Source: Karstenula rhodostoma CBS 690.94 (taxonomy: Eukaryota; Ascomycota; Dothideomycetes; Pleosporales; Didymosphaeriaceae). Taken from it: a DNA stretch of 64,000 nucleotides. Shown one piece after another: positions 33,601 through 46,519 of the stretch. The position numbers were made by a program, and so were the translations under genes. The first letter of the stretch is position 1, and each line of letters begins with the position of its first letter. The stretch is from NCBI GenBank assembly GCA_010093485.1, contig MU001493.1, forward strand, positions 405,599 through 469,598, in the 5' to 3' direction. A model generated the notes under the pieces. It did no database searches. It had not been told where the DNA came from and saw only the letters and a program-made list of their open reading frames with translations.

Positions 33601-36600
33601 GCGTCTCTCATGATACTAGTGGGCAGACCGAAGTGTTCGTCGATTCACTCACCATTGCCGGTCACCGACTTTTTGGACTTCCGCCTACCGAGCCAACGTA
33701 CGTCTGCAATTGGGACTTCGATGTTGGGACAGTCTCCGGGGAATGCACGCCCAACTTCTTATCAAATGCCGTTAAGTCTATCAATTGTTTTGTGTTCAGT
33801 CTAGACGACGATGAGAATACTTTGCCGATCACCGATCCATTGATCATACATGATTCAACGTTCCTTCGTCTGCGAACTCATGACATAGGGGTATGGTTAC
33901 ACGTCGATAAACAGGTAGTCCTTGTTAGCACTGGGCCGGTCAAGCTGGACTTCAATGATCTTGCCGGGGACATCTTCTCTCGCCGTCTCAATGCTTGGAT
34001 TCCCAACCTTAGTGTGAGCGCCATTGACGAACGAGCTGCATTGCGATACGGAAGCCGGGGCAGAGATACCCAAAACGTTAAAGCTCAAGCTTTTCTCGAG
34101 ACAACAGTGTCTTTCACCATGTTCAGTCGCAAACTGGACTTTAGCGAGGAGCGACGGAAGCAACATACGCACATGTTCGAACACGACCAACGAACGAACC
34201 GCGCGCAGTTCATGTATATGAATCATGCAAAAAATCAGCTACCCGCCAACCAAGAAGTGAGGCCACCTGCAATGCAGTTCCCCGAGATACCACAGCCAAT
34301 GTTTCTGAACCGACCTCGTGATTCTGTATCTGATACGTCGTCCGGGTACTTATCGGGATCTGCATCTTCCAGGGGGCGCTCAATGCGAACTGATTCTCTT
34401 GCTTCCTCTTCAAGCAGTTCGTTTGCCAATAGCATACGCTCTATCCGCAGGCATCAGGAGGGTACAGTGACACAATCGTCTAGCAGAAGCCGGACGCTAC
34501 GCGGCTCTCCAGCGAGGGCGGACAGTTCTAAGGGCCATCGCACTCACTATGGCGAGAAAGACAGGGTGCCTGGCGGCCTTCCATCTTCTGTGGCGCTAGC
34601 GAGCCCCCTTGCCGCTCCTACTTCCAGCCTAGATCTCATCGACATGGACTTGTCCGAAGTTCCACCGTTTCCGGAACTTCCACCACGGCCTCGAGTGGAC
34701 AGAGATGATGCGATCCTGTTCAATGACGTTTCTACAAAACATTTTGACGAGAGCTTCGAGCATACCAGTCTCATCATCGAGGCTGAGCCTGGTATACGCC
34801 TCTATTGTACTCCGGAGTTTGTACGATGCATCTCAGGTTTGGTCAGCACCCTCCAACCGCGTGAACCACAGGATTTGTTGGATGATTTCCACATAAACGC
34901 GATGACAGCCATTTTGGACCGACAAAAGCGCCGCGAGGGTAAAGGCAAATCAATGGAGTTCAGCGTACGTATACCCTGGACGCATATTCGCTTCCAAAAC
35001 GCTTTCGATCCTCACCTAGGTATACCTGCGGGTATAGACCAGTACGATGTTATTCTGAACCGGCTACAAGTCGGTGTAAGAGATAAGAAGCTTGTCGGGG
35101 AGAGGACTGGCGAAAGCTCAATCTCTGCTCACACTACTCTTGGATCTCTTGGCATTTCCGTTACTGAGAGAAAGTTGGATGGCACCGGTGACGACGTTGC
35201 AGTCCAGGCTGAAGTCAATGATCTGCTTGTATGGATGCTGCAGAACAAGGAAACCCACATCCATGTAAACTCGAAAGCTTTCGAGGTCGCCACTGCCAGC
35301 CGAAAGATCGATTACATGGCGTCACTCATCCATCGGAGTACACTTCTAGGTGAAGAGTTGGCGACCAGGTTCGTATCCATCAAAAACACGCAGCAGAGCC
35401 GCTTGCGTTACCTTGCTCTACGTCTCACGACCGCGCAAGAACAGCTTCAAGACCCTCCCTTTCTGACCAAGGCATCGTTCGAGCTTCGCGCGGTTAGAGA
35501 CCACTTGCGTAGCCACGATTCTTGGAAGATCATCTCGAGGTTCCGGTACATATGGCAAACTTTGTCCGATCAAGAAAAACGGCGGATTCGTGATCACTGC
35601 ACTGTCAACTCTGTCAGGTGCCCGGAGGATGCAGAAGAAAGAATTGTCTCGATGTGGGACCAATGGCGCGCGTGGGATTTGGCTCATGTGAACAAGAGCC
35701 TGGCCATGAGAATGCTGTTTGGGTTTGCCATTATGGAACATCCCGAAGAAGCAGCCCCGTCTCCAATGTACATTGACATCCGCTCTGCCGGCATCAAGGC
35801 CATACTTGACCCAGGTGCCACGCAAAGCGAAGTAGCACTCCGGATCCTTGCCATCAATATCGGTTTTATTCCACTGGCCGAACCCGCGGGCCTGATGCTG
35901 GTGGGCTCTGAGATTCCGAAACGTACCACGACTGTGCAGATCAACTCAGGGGAGACTGCAATTCGTGTTCACTGGGAAATTTGCGAACTAATGGACATAC
36001 TCATCAACATGTTCGAAAAGGAGAACTTCAAACGGTCCAGAACTCTTCAAGCCCAGGCTTCCTGTCCGCCTGATGGAAAGAAACAGGAGGTCGAGACTAG
36101 CCTGCAGTTTGTGTACGTGACAGAGAATGCTACCATTGCACTCGACACTACCAACCTCCGCAACTTACTGATTGGCCGGCGGTTCCGATTATCCGTAGTG
36201 AACGAGGATAGTCGCCCTTCAAAGCAAGGCATAACGACCACCGTCATTGTGCACCTCGAACAGGCAGTCACAGAATTGCTGTCTCGGTCGCGTCTACTTC
36301 TGAGGTCACAATTCGACTCGCCTAGCGTGTACTTTGCCCACCATCAGTTCATCGGACGAGACCCTGTTCCAGACGAGATCAAAGTTGCTGGCGCAAGCCG
36401 GAAGATTGAGGTACGGCTTGAAGAAAATGTGCTTGGTCTGCTTGAAGTAGCGGATTCGGTACTCCGCGATGAGGTAGCCTACTTCCATGAGCAAGCAATG
36501 CTCATCAAGCGGTCTTTGAGACCTAAGTTTGAACAAACCGACCGTCCCAAGATGACACAGTTGCCCAACATCAGTCTCGCTCTGCTGATGGACAAATATG

Positions 36601-39600
36601 CTATCCACCTAGCGTTGCTTGAGTCACTTAGTTGGTCCATTACCGGTTCTGCTGGTCGTGTCTCTGTCGTACCGTCTATGGGCAAGAACGTGACACTTCG
36701 TATAGACTACGACTTGGCCGTGTGCCACCATCGGATGTTCAGCAAGACTGCGGCTGCCTCCAACCTCATCAGCTCGCTTGAATTCCCGCCAGTGAATGGA
36801 CGCTTGACGGTTACGAACACCGAAACCCAAACCAAGATATATGCTGCAGGTATTATTGAAACTATTCAGCTGCAGGCTGCCGAAGTACAAGCGCTGGTGG
36901 CGACAATCAACAAGCCAGAGATAACGAACGTCGTTCGGGCTGTCAGCGAAGAGATTGACGTGCTGACCGCCCGTTTTCGAGAAATTATACCTCAAAGCAA
37001 TCACACACCTATCACCAAGCCCCCCAAATCGTCCAGAGAGATAGTTTTCGGCGTTCAGATGACACTATCGGGTATTAATGTACTTGCAAGTGCCCCGGGA
37101 CAGCATCCAGACTCACCCACGGCGAACCTTGCAGTCCGTCTATCTTCGATTCAATTGCGAGCGACTAACACCGGCCGCGATGCTGCTATACTACCATTGC
37201 TAGAGGCTATCGTGCTTCTCCAAGAGATCAGCGTAGATCTGACTTTGTCCGACAAGAACTCTATTCGCCGTTGCGGCAACATCACATTTGCGGCAGTACT
37301 CGAGGTCACAGCGGAGAAGAACACGCAACCTCCTCGTAGAGTCTACCGCTTGAAGAGCTCCGGCCTAGCGGTAAATATCTTTGCTGACACAGCATCCGCA
37401 GTAGTAGATGTGATGAACCACTTGCAAGACAAGATCAAGGACCTAGACCTTTCAGTGGAGAAGAAGTATTTGAAAAGACTCCGCCACGCCAAGAGTAAAC
37501 GCTCCCACAAAGCTGATTCAAGCACAATGAGCGTCACAGAGACCGACGCTCAAAGTGTGAGCTCCGGTGCTCTGTTTACCTCCACCTACTCCCTTGAGCT
37601 TCTCGACATCTACGTCAGCTGGATTGTAGGCAATTCCATCGAACCGTACCACGAGATGGAATCTGAAGATCTTGTCCTTTCATTCAGGAGGATTGATCTC
37701 TCGACACGTAAGGATGACGCGGCTCGCTTGACGATCGAGGATATGCAATTGCAGATGGTTCCAGTTTCGGCAAGCAAAACATACAGATCGCCCAATTCCG
37801 CTTTGCTTCCTGAAGTGGTTTTCAACGTGGCCTATGCTTCAACCAAAGACACTCGAAAGGTGGCTTTCCATGCTGCGGGCAAATCGCTGCATCTTCAACT
37901 CGACTCGCGCTTCATTCTTCCCGCAAATGTCATAGAACGCTCAATCACATTGGCCGGCAAGAAGTTCAGGGCCGCTTCGGCCAACTGGAGTATGACGCCC
38001 ACAACGGACGGCGCTCAACGAAAAAATCCGTTCGGGAACAAACGACTGGCCTCCCTGTCGGTCGATGCAAGTTTCGCAGGAGCGGTGGTGCACATTAATG
38101 GGAGCGACACCCCGCACACTTCAAACTCTACTGGCAAAGAGAGCAAATCCCAACAAAAGGGCAGATATAGTCAGTTTGTCGGAGATGCTTCTAAAAGTAG
38201 CCTGGTACTTCGCGCACCTGGAATTGCGCTCAAGGTGGAAAACGAAGACGATGGCCAAGACCCAACACTGAAAGCCGAAGTACGAATTGACGCATCAAGC
38301 AACACGCTATTTCCCACTGTTGTGCCTGTCATCATTGAGATGTCGGAGAGCATTAAGCAGGTTGTTCGTGAAAAGGACGAAGATTCTCCACTCTCGCCGG
38401 CAGCTTCCAAATCTCAAAACGACACGAAGCCTGGAGTGAAGCTGTTGGAAGAGGACAATCTCATCAGCGTCGATCCTAGTACGATCTTGGGCCGGAAACG
38501 ACTGAATCTTGGTGTTCGCATTTGCAAACAAGAGTTCAGTCTCAGCTGTCAGCCTATTGCGCGCGTTGCCGCGATAGCCAAACTAGAGGACATCTACATC
38601 ACTGTGAACAGCGTCAAATCGCAAGAGCACGGTCATTTCTTTGCTGCGTCAGCGGCTTTTGAAAAGCTCGAAGCGACCGTTCAGCACGTCTACTCGCGAG
38701 AGTCGACCTTCGGATTCAATGTCGATTCCATTATTCTTTCCATGATGAACAGCAAACATTTGAGCGGCACGAGCGGGATATCCGCTATTCTGAAGATCAA
38801 TCCAATGGCACTACAGATCAACGCCCGGCAGCTTCAAGATTTTTTGCTTTTCAGGGAGATCTGGGTACCGCCAGAGATGCGACGATCTTCAAGCCCGGCT
38901 CCGGCGACTGCCAATCAGGAGCCACAGGAGTATCTCATGCAAAGATACCAGCAGGTCACTGCTGCAACTGCATTCCCCTGGAATGCCAACGTCGCCATTG
39001 CCGATGTTTCTGTGGATCTCGACCTCGGACAGACGATCGGAAAGTCCTCGCTGCGGATTCAGAATATGTGGGCATCGTCCAGAAAAGGCGTTGATTGGGA
39101 ACAAAACCTTTGCATTGGTATTGAGAAGATTGGTATCGAAAGCACTGGGCGCACGAGCGGCTTCGTCGATCTGACTGGTGTTAAGATCCGCACATCTATC
39201 AGCTGGCCTTCACAAAGCCCAGGTAATCGGCAAACGCCCCTGATACAAGCATCGGTTGGTTTCCAGCAGCTACAGGTCAAGGCTGGATTTGATTATCATG
39301 CCTTCCTCATCGCGTACATAGTCAACTTCGACTTCCTTATGTACAATGTCTGCGAACACCGCCGAGGGAAGCGTGACCGTCTCGTCGCGATCCTTGACGG
39401 CGACAAGGCACATGTTCTCTGCACCGCTACCAGCGCAGCGCAAGGCTTGGCCCTTTGGCAAGCTATCGAGCGCCTCATCCAGGAAAACCAACAAGCGTAC
39501 AAGCAGTCACTCAAAGACATCGAGAAGTTCCTCCGCCGCAAATCCTCCGTCGCAGCGCCGTACGCGCGCTCCGCATCCCAGAGCATGACCGCCCCCAAAC

Positions 39601-40505
39601 CCGACACCGACGCAGGCAGAACCCCAATATCCCTCCAGACCGACGTCGTCGTCACTCTCCGCTCCATCAGTCTCGGCATCTTCCCCTCTACCTTCGTTGA
39701 CACGCAGATCCTCCACCTCGAAGCCGCCGACGCCCAAGCCCGCTTCGCCGTTGCGCTCGAAAAGAGCAAAATCCATTCCAACCTCGGCATGACTCTCGGC
39801 CAGCTCTCTGTCGCCTTGTCCTCGGTGCAAGCGCCCAAGAAAGCGAAACCGGTCGGTGAACTCACTGTCGAGGATATCACCTCGGCGGCGAAGAGTGCGA
39901 AAGGCGGGACCATCCTCCGCGTGCCCAAAGTCATTGCGACGATGCACACGTGGCAGGCGCCGCAGAGCAACCACATCGACTACGTGTTCAAAAGCAGTCT
40001 CGAGGGCAAGGTCGACGTCGGCTGGAACTACAGCCGCATCAGCTACATCCGCACCATGTGGGGGAACCACACGCGCTCGCTCGCGAGCCGCCTCGGCAAA
40101 CCGCTCCCGGAGCCCAACATCAAGATCACGTCGTCGCAGGCTCAGCCTTCGGCATCGTCCTCGTCCTCTACCACTCCACCTTCTTCATCGACGGCGCCCG
40201 CGCCGGCTACGACGCCCGCCCCAGACGCCAAAGACACCCACGCGCAAACCTCGCGCCAGGGCCAGGAAAAAATCACCGCCGTCGTCAACGTCCCCCAGAG
40301 CAGGTACGAGTACACGGCGCTGGAGCCGCCGCTTATCGAGACGCCGCAGCTGCGCGACATGGGCGAGGCTACGCCGCCGCTCGAGTGGATCGGTCTGCAT
40401 CGCGATCGGCTGCCGAATGTCACGCATCAGATTGTGATTGTTACGCTGTTGGAGGTGGCGCGGGAGGTGGAGGAGGCGTATGAGCGGATTTTGGGGAGTT
40501 CGTAA
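30610..40505 (+). CDS. CSF1: CSF1-family bridge-like lipid transfer protein (BLTP1/Tweek type)
   Basis: Three exons: 30610-30662, 30719-30754 and 30803-40505, about 3263 aa (yeast Csf1 is about 2960). The two first introns (56 and 48 nt) are needed to assemble the N-terminal membrane anchor: GFNW joins VYLVELLICGIL, which joins TVFFLFYFNRLFATLVSYAI. Immediately after comes the family signature YIDIQALQISLLGGRIFFKDVRYHGHNETILVHNGYITWNYWL, seen in pieces between 30860 and 31025. The remainder is a long run of amphipathic beta segments that form the lipid-conducting groove in BLTP proteins, broken by Ser-rich disordered loops (about residues 1180-1340) and a Pro/Ser/Ala-rich loop near the C-terminus. 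Csf1 moves phospholipids at ER contact sites and supports GPI-anchor synthesis and homeoviscous adaptation. The exon 3 frame is uninterrupted over 9.7 kb. Confidence 0.93.
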
Positions 40506-40648
40506 TGGGAGGGGACGGGGGTGGTTTGGTTGGAGATGGGGGGTGGAGATGGAAATTGGGTGTTGAATGGGCGTTTGGATTGGAGGGTGGGATAGAGGGG
40601 TGTTTTGGAATTTTTCTTTTAATTTTTTCCGACTCCTTGTGGAGTGCA

Positions 40649-40675
40649 CTATACTATACTATACTATACTATATT
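40649..40675. repeat. (ACTAT)n microsatellite
   Basis: Five or more perfect ACTAT units about 150 bp downstream of the CSF1-like stop codon, probably in its 3' UTR. Confidence 0.9.
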
Positions 40676-43600
40676 ATACCAGGAGTCATAAGATGTGGAT
40701 GTATAAGCGCCTGATGATGCGAATTGTACATTACACTGCACTCAGACTAGCTAGTCTACCGCAATCATCCATTCCCGGTTCGCGTGCCTCCTTGTGACTG
40801 CGACAGATTTCATGGCTAATTCCTTTTCCATTTCTGTTTCTGTTTCTATTGCATTCTGCATCTGCATCTGCAAGTCTTGGGTCTAAACATTCATCGCGCT
40901 CCAAGTGAGTCTGTCCGATACAACAAAATCCACCCACGGACGAACCAAGACACGAGGGGGCAAACGCAGCGTGCCCGTGCTACAGCAACCGTCGCGAAGA
41001 GCAGAGAGTGCTGCGAGTCATGCAGTGACAGTTATATGGCTGATGTGTCCATTCTAGTGTCCGGGTGTACTTTCAAACCACGCTCATCTGAGCCTTTCCC
41101 AAGCAGAGGAGGAGGGGCGATGCACGGAGCGGTAGGATGGGCCTCGGAAAGCCGACGCGCCTCGGACAGCGAGATCGAGATGTGCTGCGGCAGCGGACCT
41201 CGGGCGAAGGGGCACGCAAGATTGGAGATAAGTATGGTGGTTATTCGGATGGGCATTCAATCTAGGATAGATGCATGAACGGAGGGAAGATGTCATCGAG
41301 ATTCTGTCATCGAGTTTGGCGCGTCAAGATGCATTCGCAGTGAAAGATACAGGCGCCAACAAGCCTTATCTACCTCGCCTACAGCGGCACTCCGATTCCA
41401 TGTGCTTCACCCAGCGAGGGCGTCAGCGCGGTCAAACCCTACCCAGTCGTCTGCCCTGTCGCGTCGAGCGCCAGATTGCTCCAAGACACGACTCTGATCT
41501 GTGGCAACAGCACGATCAAGACATGTCTAAGCTGCCGGCAGGGTCTACGCTGGTAGTCAAACTACCCGTCGCAAAATCTACTTCCCCTTTGGTGAGCTAC
41601 TCGCAAATTCCAGTGCAAATCGGGTAAATGACTAAAGCAGCAGTCAGATCCCGAAAGTAGCTCCCTTCGAAGTCCTGGGGTGGCTTACTTTGGAATTCTG
41701 ATTGCACTGGGCGCTGGCAGATCGGTCTTCACTGTCACGTGAGCTGTTGCGACAGCTCGATGTCGCGTAGTCAGCGCGACCGAAGAGTGGTACAGACTGC
41801 AATCCGATTCGGATTCGGTCTGCAGTAAGGATAACCTGAAACGCAACCGTGGGAACTAGCTAAGAGGCCGATGATAGGTACGTGCAACGGTACCGGCCGA
41901 TGTCGTTGCACACCGGCCATTGATTCCTAGGAGGGTAGCAGGCGCAAAGAGCGTGACTGTCGACCACAACGGTGGCAAGCGGCTAGGTTCGCAGGATCCA
42001 GCGATGCTCCCGTGTCAAGGGGACGTCACGCCATGATAGGGTCTCGGGGTAGGGCGCCCACACCGGCGGCTTACTTACTGCCAGCCCTACCCTTGTGAGC
42101 TGCATGGTAAACCCGTGCGTCCAGAATCGTGGACAGCTCATGCAAGTCACCCGTGTGGGCGCATTAGGACCGATTTCCCCCACACAGAACATTCCGAGGA
42201 GGCTGCTCGAGACCTGGTATTTGGGCCTATGCCCTTGCTTGCGTAGAAGCTGGCTAATCATCCGTGTAACATGCTGGGAGAAGAGCCCAACAACCAGGTT
42301 TTCGAGGGTGTGGTTGCGGGCAGAGAACCCTGTGGCAAGGGCACTCGGCTTCGCCCGAGAATGGAATGCGCGCTAAGGTCCCAGACATACGATCCTGGAG
42401 GAATGTGTTCAACGATGACCGTCAAACTGATCGTGATGGCTTGTCCAAAACGACGTAGTTCCATAGTCTACCGCCGGCTCCCAGTAGCTTGCGAGGTGTG
42501 CCTAACACCAAGGGCTCGTTGGGTCGCGACGGCCCCCAAGGTCTGGATGCGCTGTCGACGGTTGGTGTTGCAATACGGTGGGCTGGACACGCGGCGAATG
42601 ACAATTGCTCGGATGGCGCCTGTGTCCGGCAGGTGTGCGCTCGGAATCGATCGCCGAAAGAGGGAAAAGAAGGGCCCTCACATGTTCCTCTGCCCAGCGA
42701 ACGTCGGGTCGGTGAAGAGGACTGGTGAAAGTTAATCGGTTCTCCCGAAGAAACCGAGGAGAGCTAAGGCAGGTAAATCTGCTTGTGGTGTAGTAGATGT
42801 AACGATTGATGGAGACAGCAGTCTGCGTGTGTAACGAGGATCACTGTCCATTCATATGAACAAGCTACAGCGCCGTAGGCCGACGTTGCACGAACGATGG
42901 TCTGCTTTGTGTTGCACAGAGGTCGGGCGCCATCTATGTGTACAGTTCTCATCGCGAACTGATCAGATGTACCCACTGCAAGTTGGCCGGGAATACAATT
43001 GCGACGGTGGGGAATCGTGCTCGCGTGTGGGACGGGTCGTTGCAGAGGGACAAAGAAGCTATGGTGGTCTGCTGTGCGTGCACGTTTCAGCTGTAGGTTA
43101 CGGAAGGCCCGAGGCCATGGCGTGCGTCCCTCGTGGTAGAGATGACCCTGGCCAGGACAACGCCAGAAAGCCACGGTCAGTTTGAAGGCTGTTTCTTAGC
43201 TGGGGATTACCCGCAACGCCAGTCACGCGCGAGTGTGTTGCTGTTCGCGATGCGCAGCGCGAAGCCGAGATGATGGCAAACCTGCAGGAATTAGCATGCT
43301 TTCATGAAGGTACTGCGTCCCAAGTGAACATCAGGACTGGCCGATTCGAGAGGTCACAGCATTTCAAGGGTTTCCAACAACTATAACGTCCGTAACCTTG
43401 ATCCGCAAAGCTCCAGACGCTGCGGAGGGTTGGCCGAGTAGCCATAGGAGCCATAGGAGCCCGCGTCGTCAGGTGCTTTATCGGTGCAGGGCTGCAGAGG
43501 CAAAGGTTGAGGCTCGGAGCAGCTGGCACGTGCATAAGCGCAGCGGTTCCTGGATTCGCGCATAGTGTGAAACGACGGGGAAAGCAGCCATCGAGGCCAG

Positions 43601-43822
43601 ATGTGCGGCGAGGGCCGTTGTTGCGAGCATTGCAGAGCTCGTCGAAGGCGTTTCGGGGGGCGGATGGCTGACGTTTGGACACAGCCGCAGGCAAACCGCC
43701 AAAGACCCGATTCGGGTAAGAGCGGTGGGTGATACGGCAACAGCTGCTAAGAATACATGCAGGTTATACCTCACGGAGAATGAAAGGCCACGGGCAGCGG
43801 TTGCAGGTGGAGAGGTGGAGAG

Positions 43823-44064
43823 GTGGAGAGGTGGAGAGGTGTGGGTGCGGCGCGGGCGGCGTGGGGCAGAATGGAGGGCAGTGTGGACGGTGGACAGAGG
43901 CAGGAACCCGCCGTCATGCGTTTGTCCGGAAGGAAGGCGCGACGTGGAGAGGTGGAGAGGTGTGGGTGCGGCGCGGGCGGCGTGGGGCAGAATGGAGGGC
44001 AGTGTGGACGGTGGACAGAGGCAGGAACCCGCCGTCATGCGTTTGTCCGGAAGGAAGGCGCGAC
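43823..44064. repeat. 121-bp near-perfect tandem duplication
   Basis: The unit 43823-43943 is repeated at 43944-44064. It begins GTGGAGAGGTGGAGAGGTG, runs through GGCAGTGTGGACGGTGG and ends AAGGCGCGAC. The first copy is preceded by extra GTGGAGAG units. Near-identity implies a recent event or ongoing slippage. Confidence 0.9.
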
Positions 44065-44807
44065 GGCGCTGTTGCCGGTCCTCAGGCGGGCGGGCGAGGC
44101 AGGCGCGATGGGCGAGCTCAGCAGGCAGGCGCGTGCAGACGGCGGCCGCTGCGATGAGGGCACAAGAACGCCGGCGTGGCACAACGAGGGCGGGCGGGCT
44201 CCCTTTGCTGGCGCTCGCCCTCGCCCACTCCAGCGCATCGCGACGGCGACGTTGCTGTGCTGTGCCTGAGCGCTGCTTGCGTTGGGGGTGGCTGTTGGCG
44301 TTGGCGTCGGCGTCGGCGTTGCAGCAGGGGGCGATTAAGGTTGCTGCAAGCCACGCCAGGAATAGACGGCCGACGATTCGCTTGCTGGGGGCGCAGGCCC
44401 ATGGTGCTGCTGCTGCTCACTGCTGCTCACCACACTGGCATCAAGCCCGTCTGCCTGCCTCCCTTCCGGCCTCACGCTCTGTTCCCAACACCCTCCTCCA
44501 GCACCCCATCTCTGTCGTCACGGGGCACGGGGCGCTGCCCGCCATGGACGCCTGGTCCAACCTCTCTCCGCGCTGTGGCTCTGCTGCTGCTGCCGCTGCC
44601 GGGCCATGCGTGCGTGCATGCCTGCCATCCAATCTCTGCCCCCAAAGAGCAGCGGAGAGCGGTGCTGATGCTGCTCACGGCCGTTGTGGTCGCCTGTATA
44701 ACACCCTACGTGTCTGTTGTCCCCCAGGCTGTGCCCCGACGTCGACATTCACCCACGCCGCACTACCCATCCCCCCATCGCCCCATCACCCATCGCTCAT
44801 CACCCAT

Positions 44808-44852
44808 ACCTATACCCATACCTATACCCATACCCATACCCACCCCATACCC
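44808..44852. repeat. CCCATACCTATA/CCCATA microsatellite
   Basis: Alternating CCCATACCTATA and CCCATACC units, in the gene-poor stretch upstream of medA. Confidence 0.85.
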
Positions 44853-44977
44853 ACCACAAGACGCTCCTTTGCACACACCATCACCATTACGCCATTCTCC
44901 ACCCTGAGCGCCTCACGGACCGGCGGTTTCGGCGCATGGGCCCTGGCCCTCCACATTCTCGCTCCCTGGTCTGATCG

Positions 44978-45032
44978 GCTCTGCTCTGATCTGATCTGCT
45001 CTGCTCTGATCGCTCTGATCTGCTCTGCTCCG
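44978..45032. repeat. CTCTGCTCTGATCTG simple repeat
   Basis: Irregular array of CTCTG and ATCTG pentamers. The antisense frames read as Asp/Gln/Ser/Arg repeats, so it is not a gene. Confidence 0.8.
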
Positions 45033-45702
45033 GTCTGGTCTGAGAGCCCCGCCCGCCGTCCAGGCACTGGCCGCGCCCGTCAGTTGTGGGAATTGCAGTC
45101 TCATTGCTCTCGGCTGCTGCTTTCATTCTGATCACCATCCGTCTCACCTGCTCGTGCACCCATCCCCTTCACTGCGCCGTCCTCGCACTAGCACCCAGCG
45201 TGCAGCTGAGCTTACCCCCGGCCAGCCTACTGCGCCATCCTGGGCCGCCAACAGAGCCTCAACGCACGGGGTCCTGCCGCTGCCGTCTTTTTTAGCCATC
45301 CTGGTCTGTCAGGCACTGCGCGACGTGGTGCTTAACGGTAAGATTAGCAGCCGTAGGAGGGCGTGCTCCAGCACTAGCACTCACTGCCCTGGTAGCCTAC
45401 CACGCTGGCGGATTCGGCAATCACCCAGACTCGTCCGAGCCTTCAGAGGTAAGTCTGCACTCTCTTCCTTGCATATCCCCGTCGTCGTTCACGCGGCCAA
45501 TCCCACCACTTCCCGCCCGCCTGGGTGCGCCGTTGCCTCTGCCCCTTCACCCTGCTGTCCGTCTTAACTCGTCTCCTCCACAGTCATAGCTCCCTCTAAG
45601 ATTCGTAGTTTCTTTTCGTTCCGCTCTGCAAATTGCTCGCCCCGCCTTGCACCTACGTACTGGCCAGCCCTGGCCCTATGTCTCGCTTCCTTTGTCCACC
45701 AT

Positions 45703-46519
45703 GTAAGTCATCACATCGATTTGCGGGTCTATGCAAGTCGCGTCTCAAATCTCATCGCTCACCTCCATTTCAGAACCGGAATTTGCTCTGATTCACTGCT
45801 GTTTGCTGCGAAAGCAACCTTCATTCCCCCGCTTTCGTCGCCACGACACTGTTGTTGTCTGAGTTACGTCTGGCGAAGAGCAGGACCCACTTGTAGAGAG
45901 GACAGACAGACATTCAAAGACCCCCTGATCCCCGGATGAATCGACTGTTCAAGCACTCAGATCACCTGTCTCTGGGGTCCCTTCTTCTGTCCATCTCATT
46001 CGTCACAAGGCCTACCAAAACAGTCTCCTGTTCCTTCCCACTCAGCCTCACAGTCTCCACTTGTCGCAGCTTTTGCATAAACCGAGTTCGTATTGTCAAA
46101 TCTACCATCGTAGACAGCCCATACGCCGCGTGTTCAATCTGTGCATGTTCCGCCCCGTTCCCCTTGGGTGCCGGATCGTTACCCTTTTCGCTTGACTCTA
46201 GCAACTTCGAAACACCGTCAAGCTGGCCTGCACCGTAGAGTCTAGCTATCAGGTGCGTCTTTCCTCCTCGTACGTTGAAGTTTTGCAAAGGTCCGCGGGC
46301 TTTTCTAAGCCCCGCTGCTACCTGCTGCTGCCTGCGAAACGACCCCCATCATGATTCTGCCTGCTAACCTTGTCCTGTGTCCAGCCTGATAGCGACCGCG
46401 CGCCCTTCTCCGTAGGCGGCAACTATCACTCCTCTGAGCACTTCATAGCCCAGTACAGTCAAGACCTAGGAAGCGGTCCGCTGGTCGCGCCAGCTGCGTG
46501 GGCTGCCAAACTGTCGTCC
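45703..46519 (+). promoter_or_regulatory. Probable spliced 5' leader of medA
   Basis: A strong donor GTAAGT at 45703 pairs with a TTTCAG acceptor ending at 45773, and a donor GTGCGT at 46253 with a CTAAC branch and CAG ending at 46384. The frame feeding into the medA ORF across the second junction has an in-frame TAG without a later ATG, so these exons are best read as untranslated leader. A short upstream ORF starts at 45678 (MSRFLCPP) and would terminate right after the first splice. A second short uORF starts at 46351 but lies in the predicted intron. Splicing is inferred from sequence only. Confidence 0.45.

Larger units (their letters stand above)
40506..45702. other. Long gene-poor region
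   Basis: More than 5 kb without a gene I can support. GC-rich open frames at 42271-42735 and 43725-45131 are long but have biased, low-complexity translations and conflict with one another on both strands. The stretch contains an (ACTAT)n tract, a 121-bp tandem duplication, CCCATA and CTCTGAT microsatellites, and an imperfect palindrome near 41795-41830. It probably includes the distal promoter of medA. Confidence 0.55.

Noticed and set aside
39296..40649. Several open frames of 150-230 aa on both strands at the 3' end of the CSF1-like gene
   Set aside because: They overlap the uninterrupted 9.7-kb coding exon and arise from its high GC third positions.
42271..42735. 154-aa plus-strand frame
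   Set aside because: No motif and overlapping frames on both strands. Composition Arg/Val/Cys-rich without domain-like patterns.
43725..45131. 468-aa plus-strand open frame in the GC-rich stretch upstream of medA
   Set aside because: It runs through the 121-bp tandem duplication and two microsatellites. The translation is Arg/Ala/Cys/His-rich low complexity and other frames of both strands are equally open.
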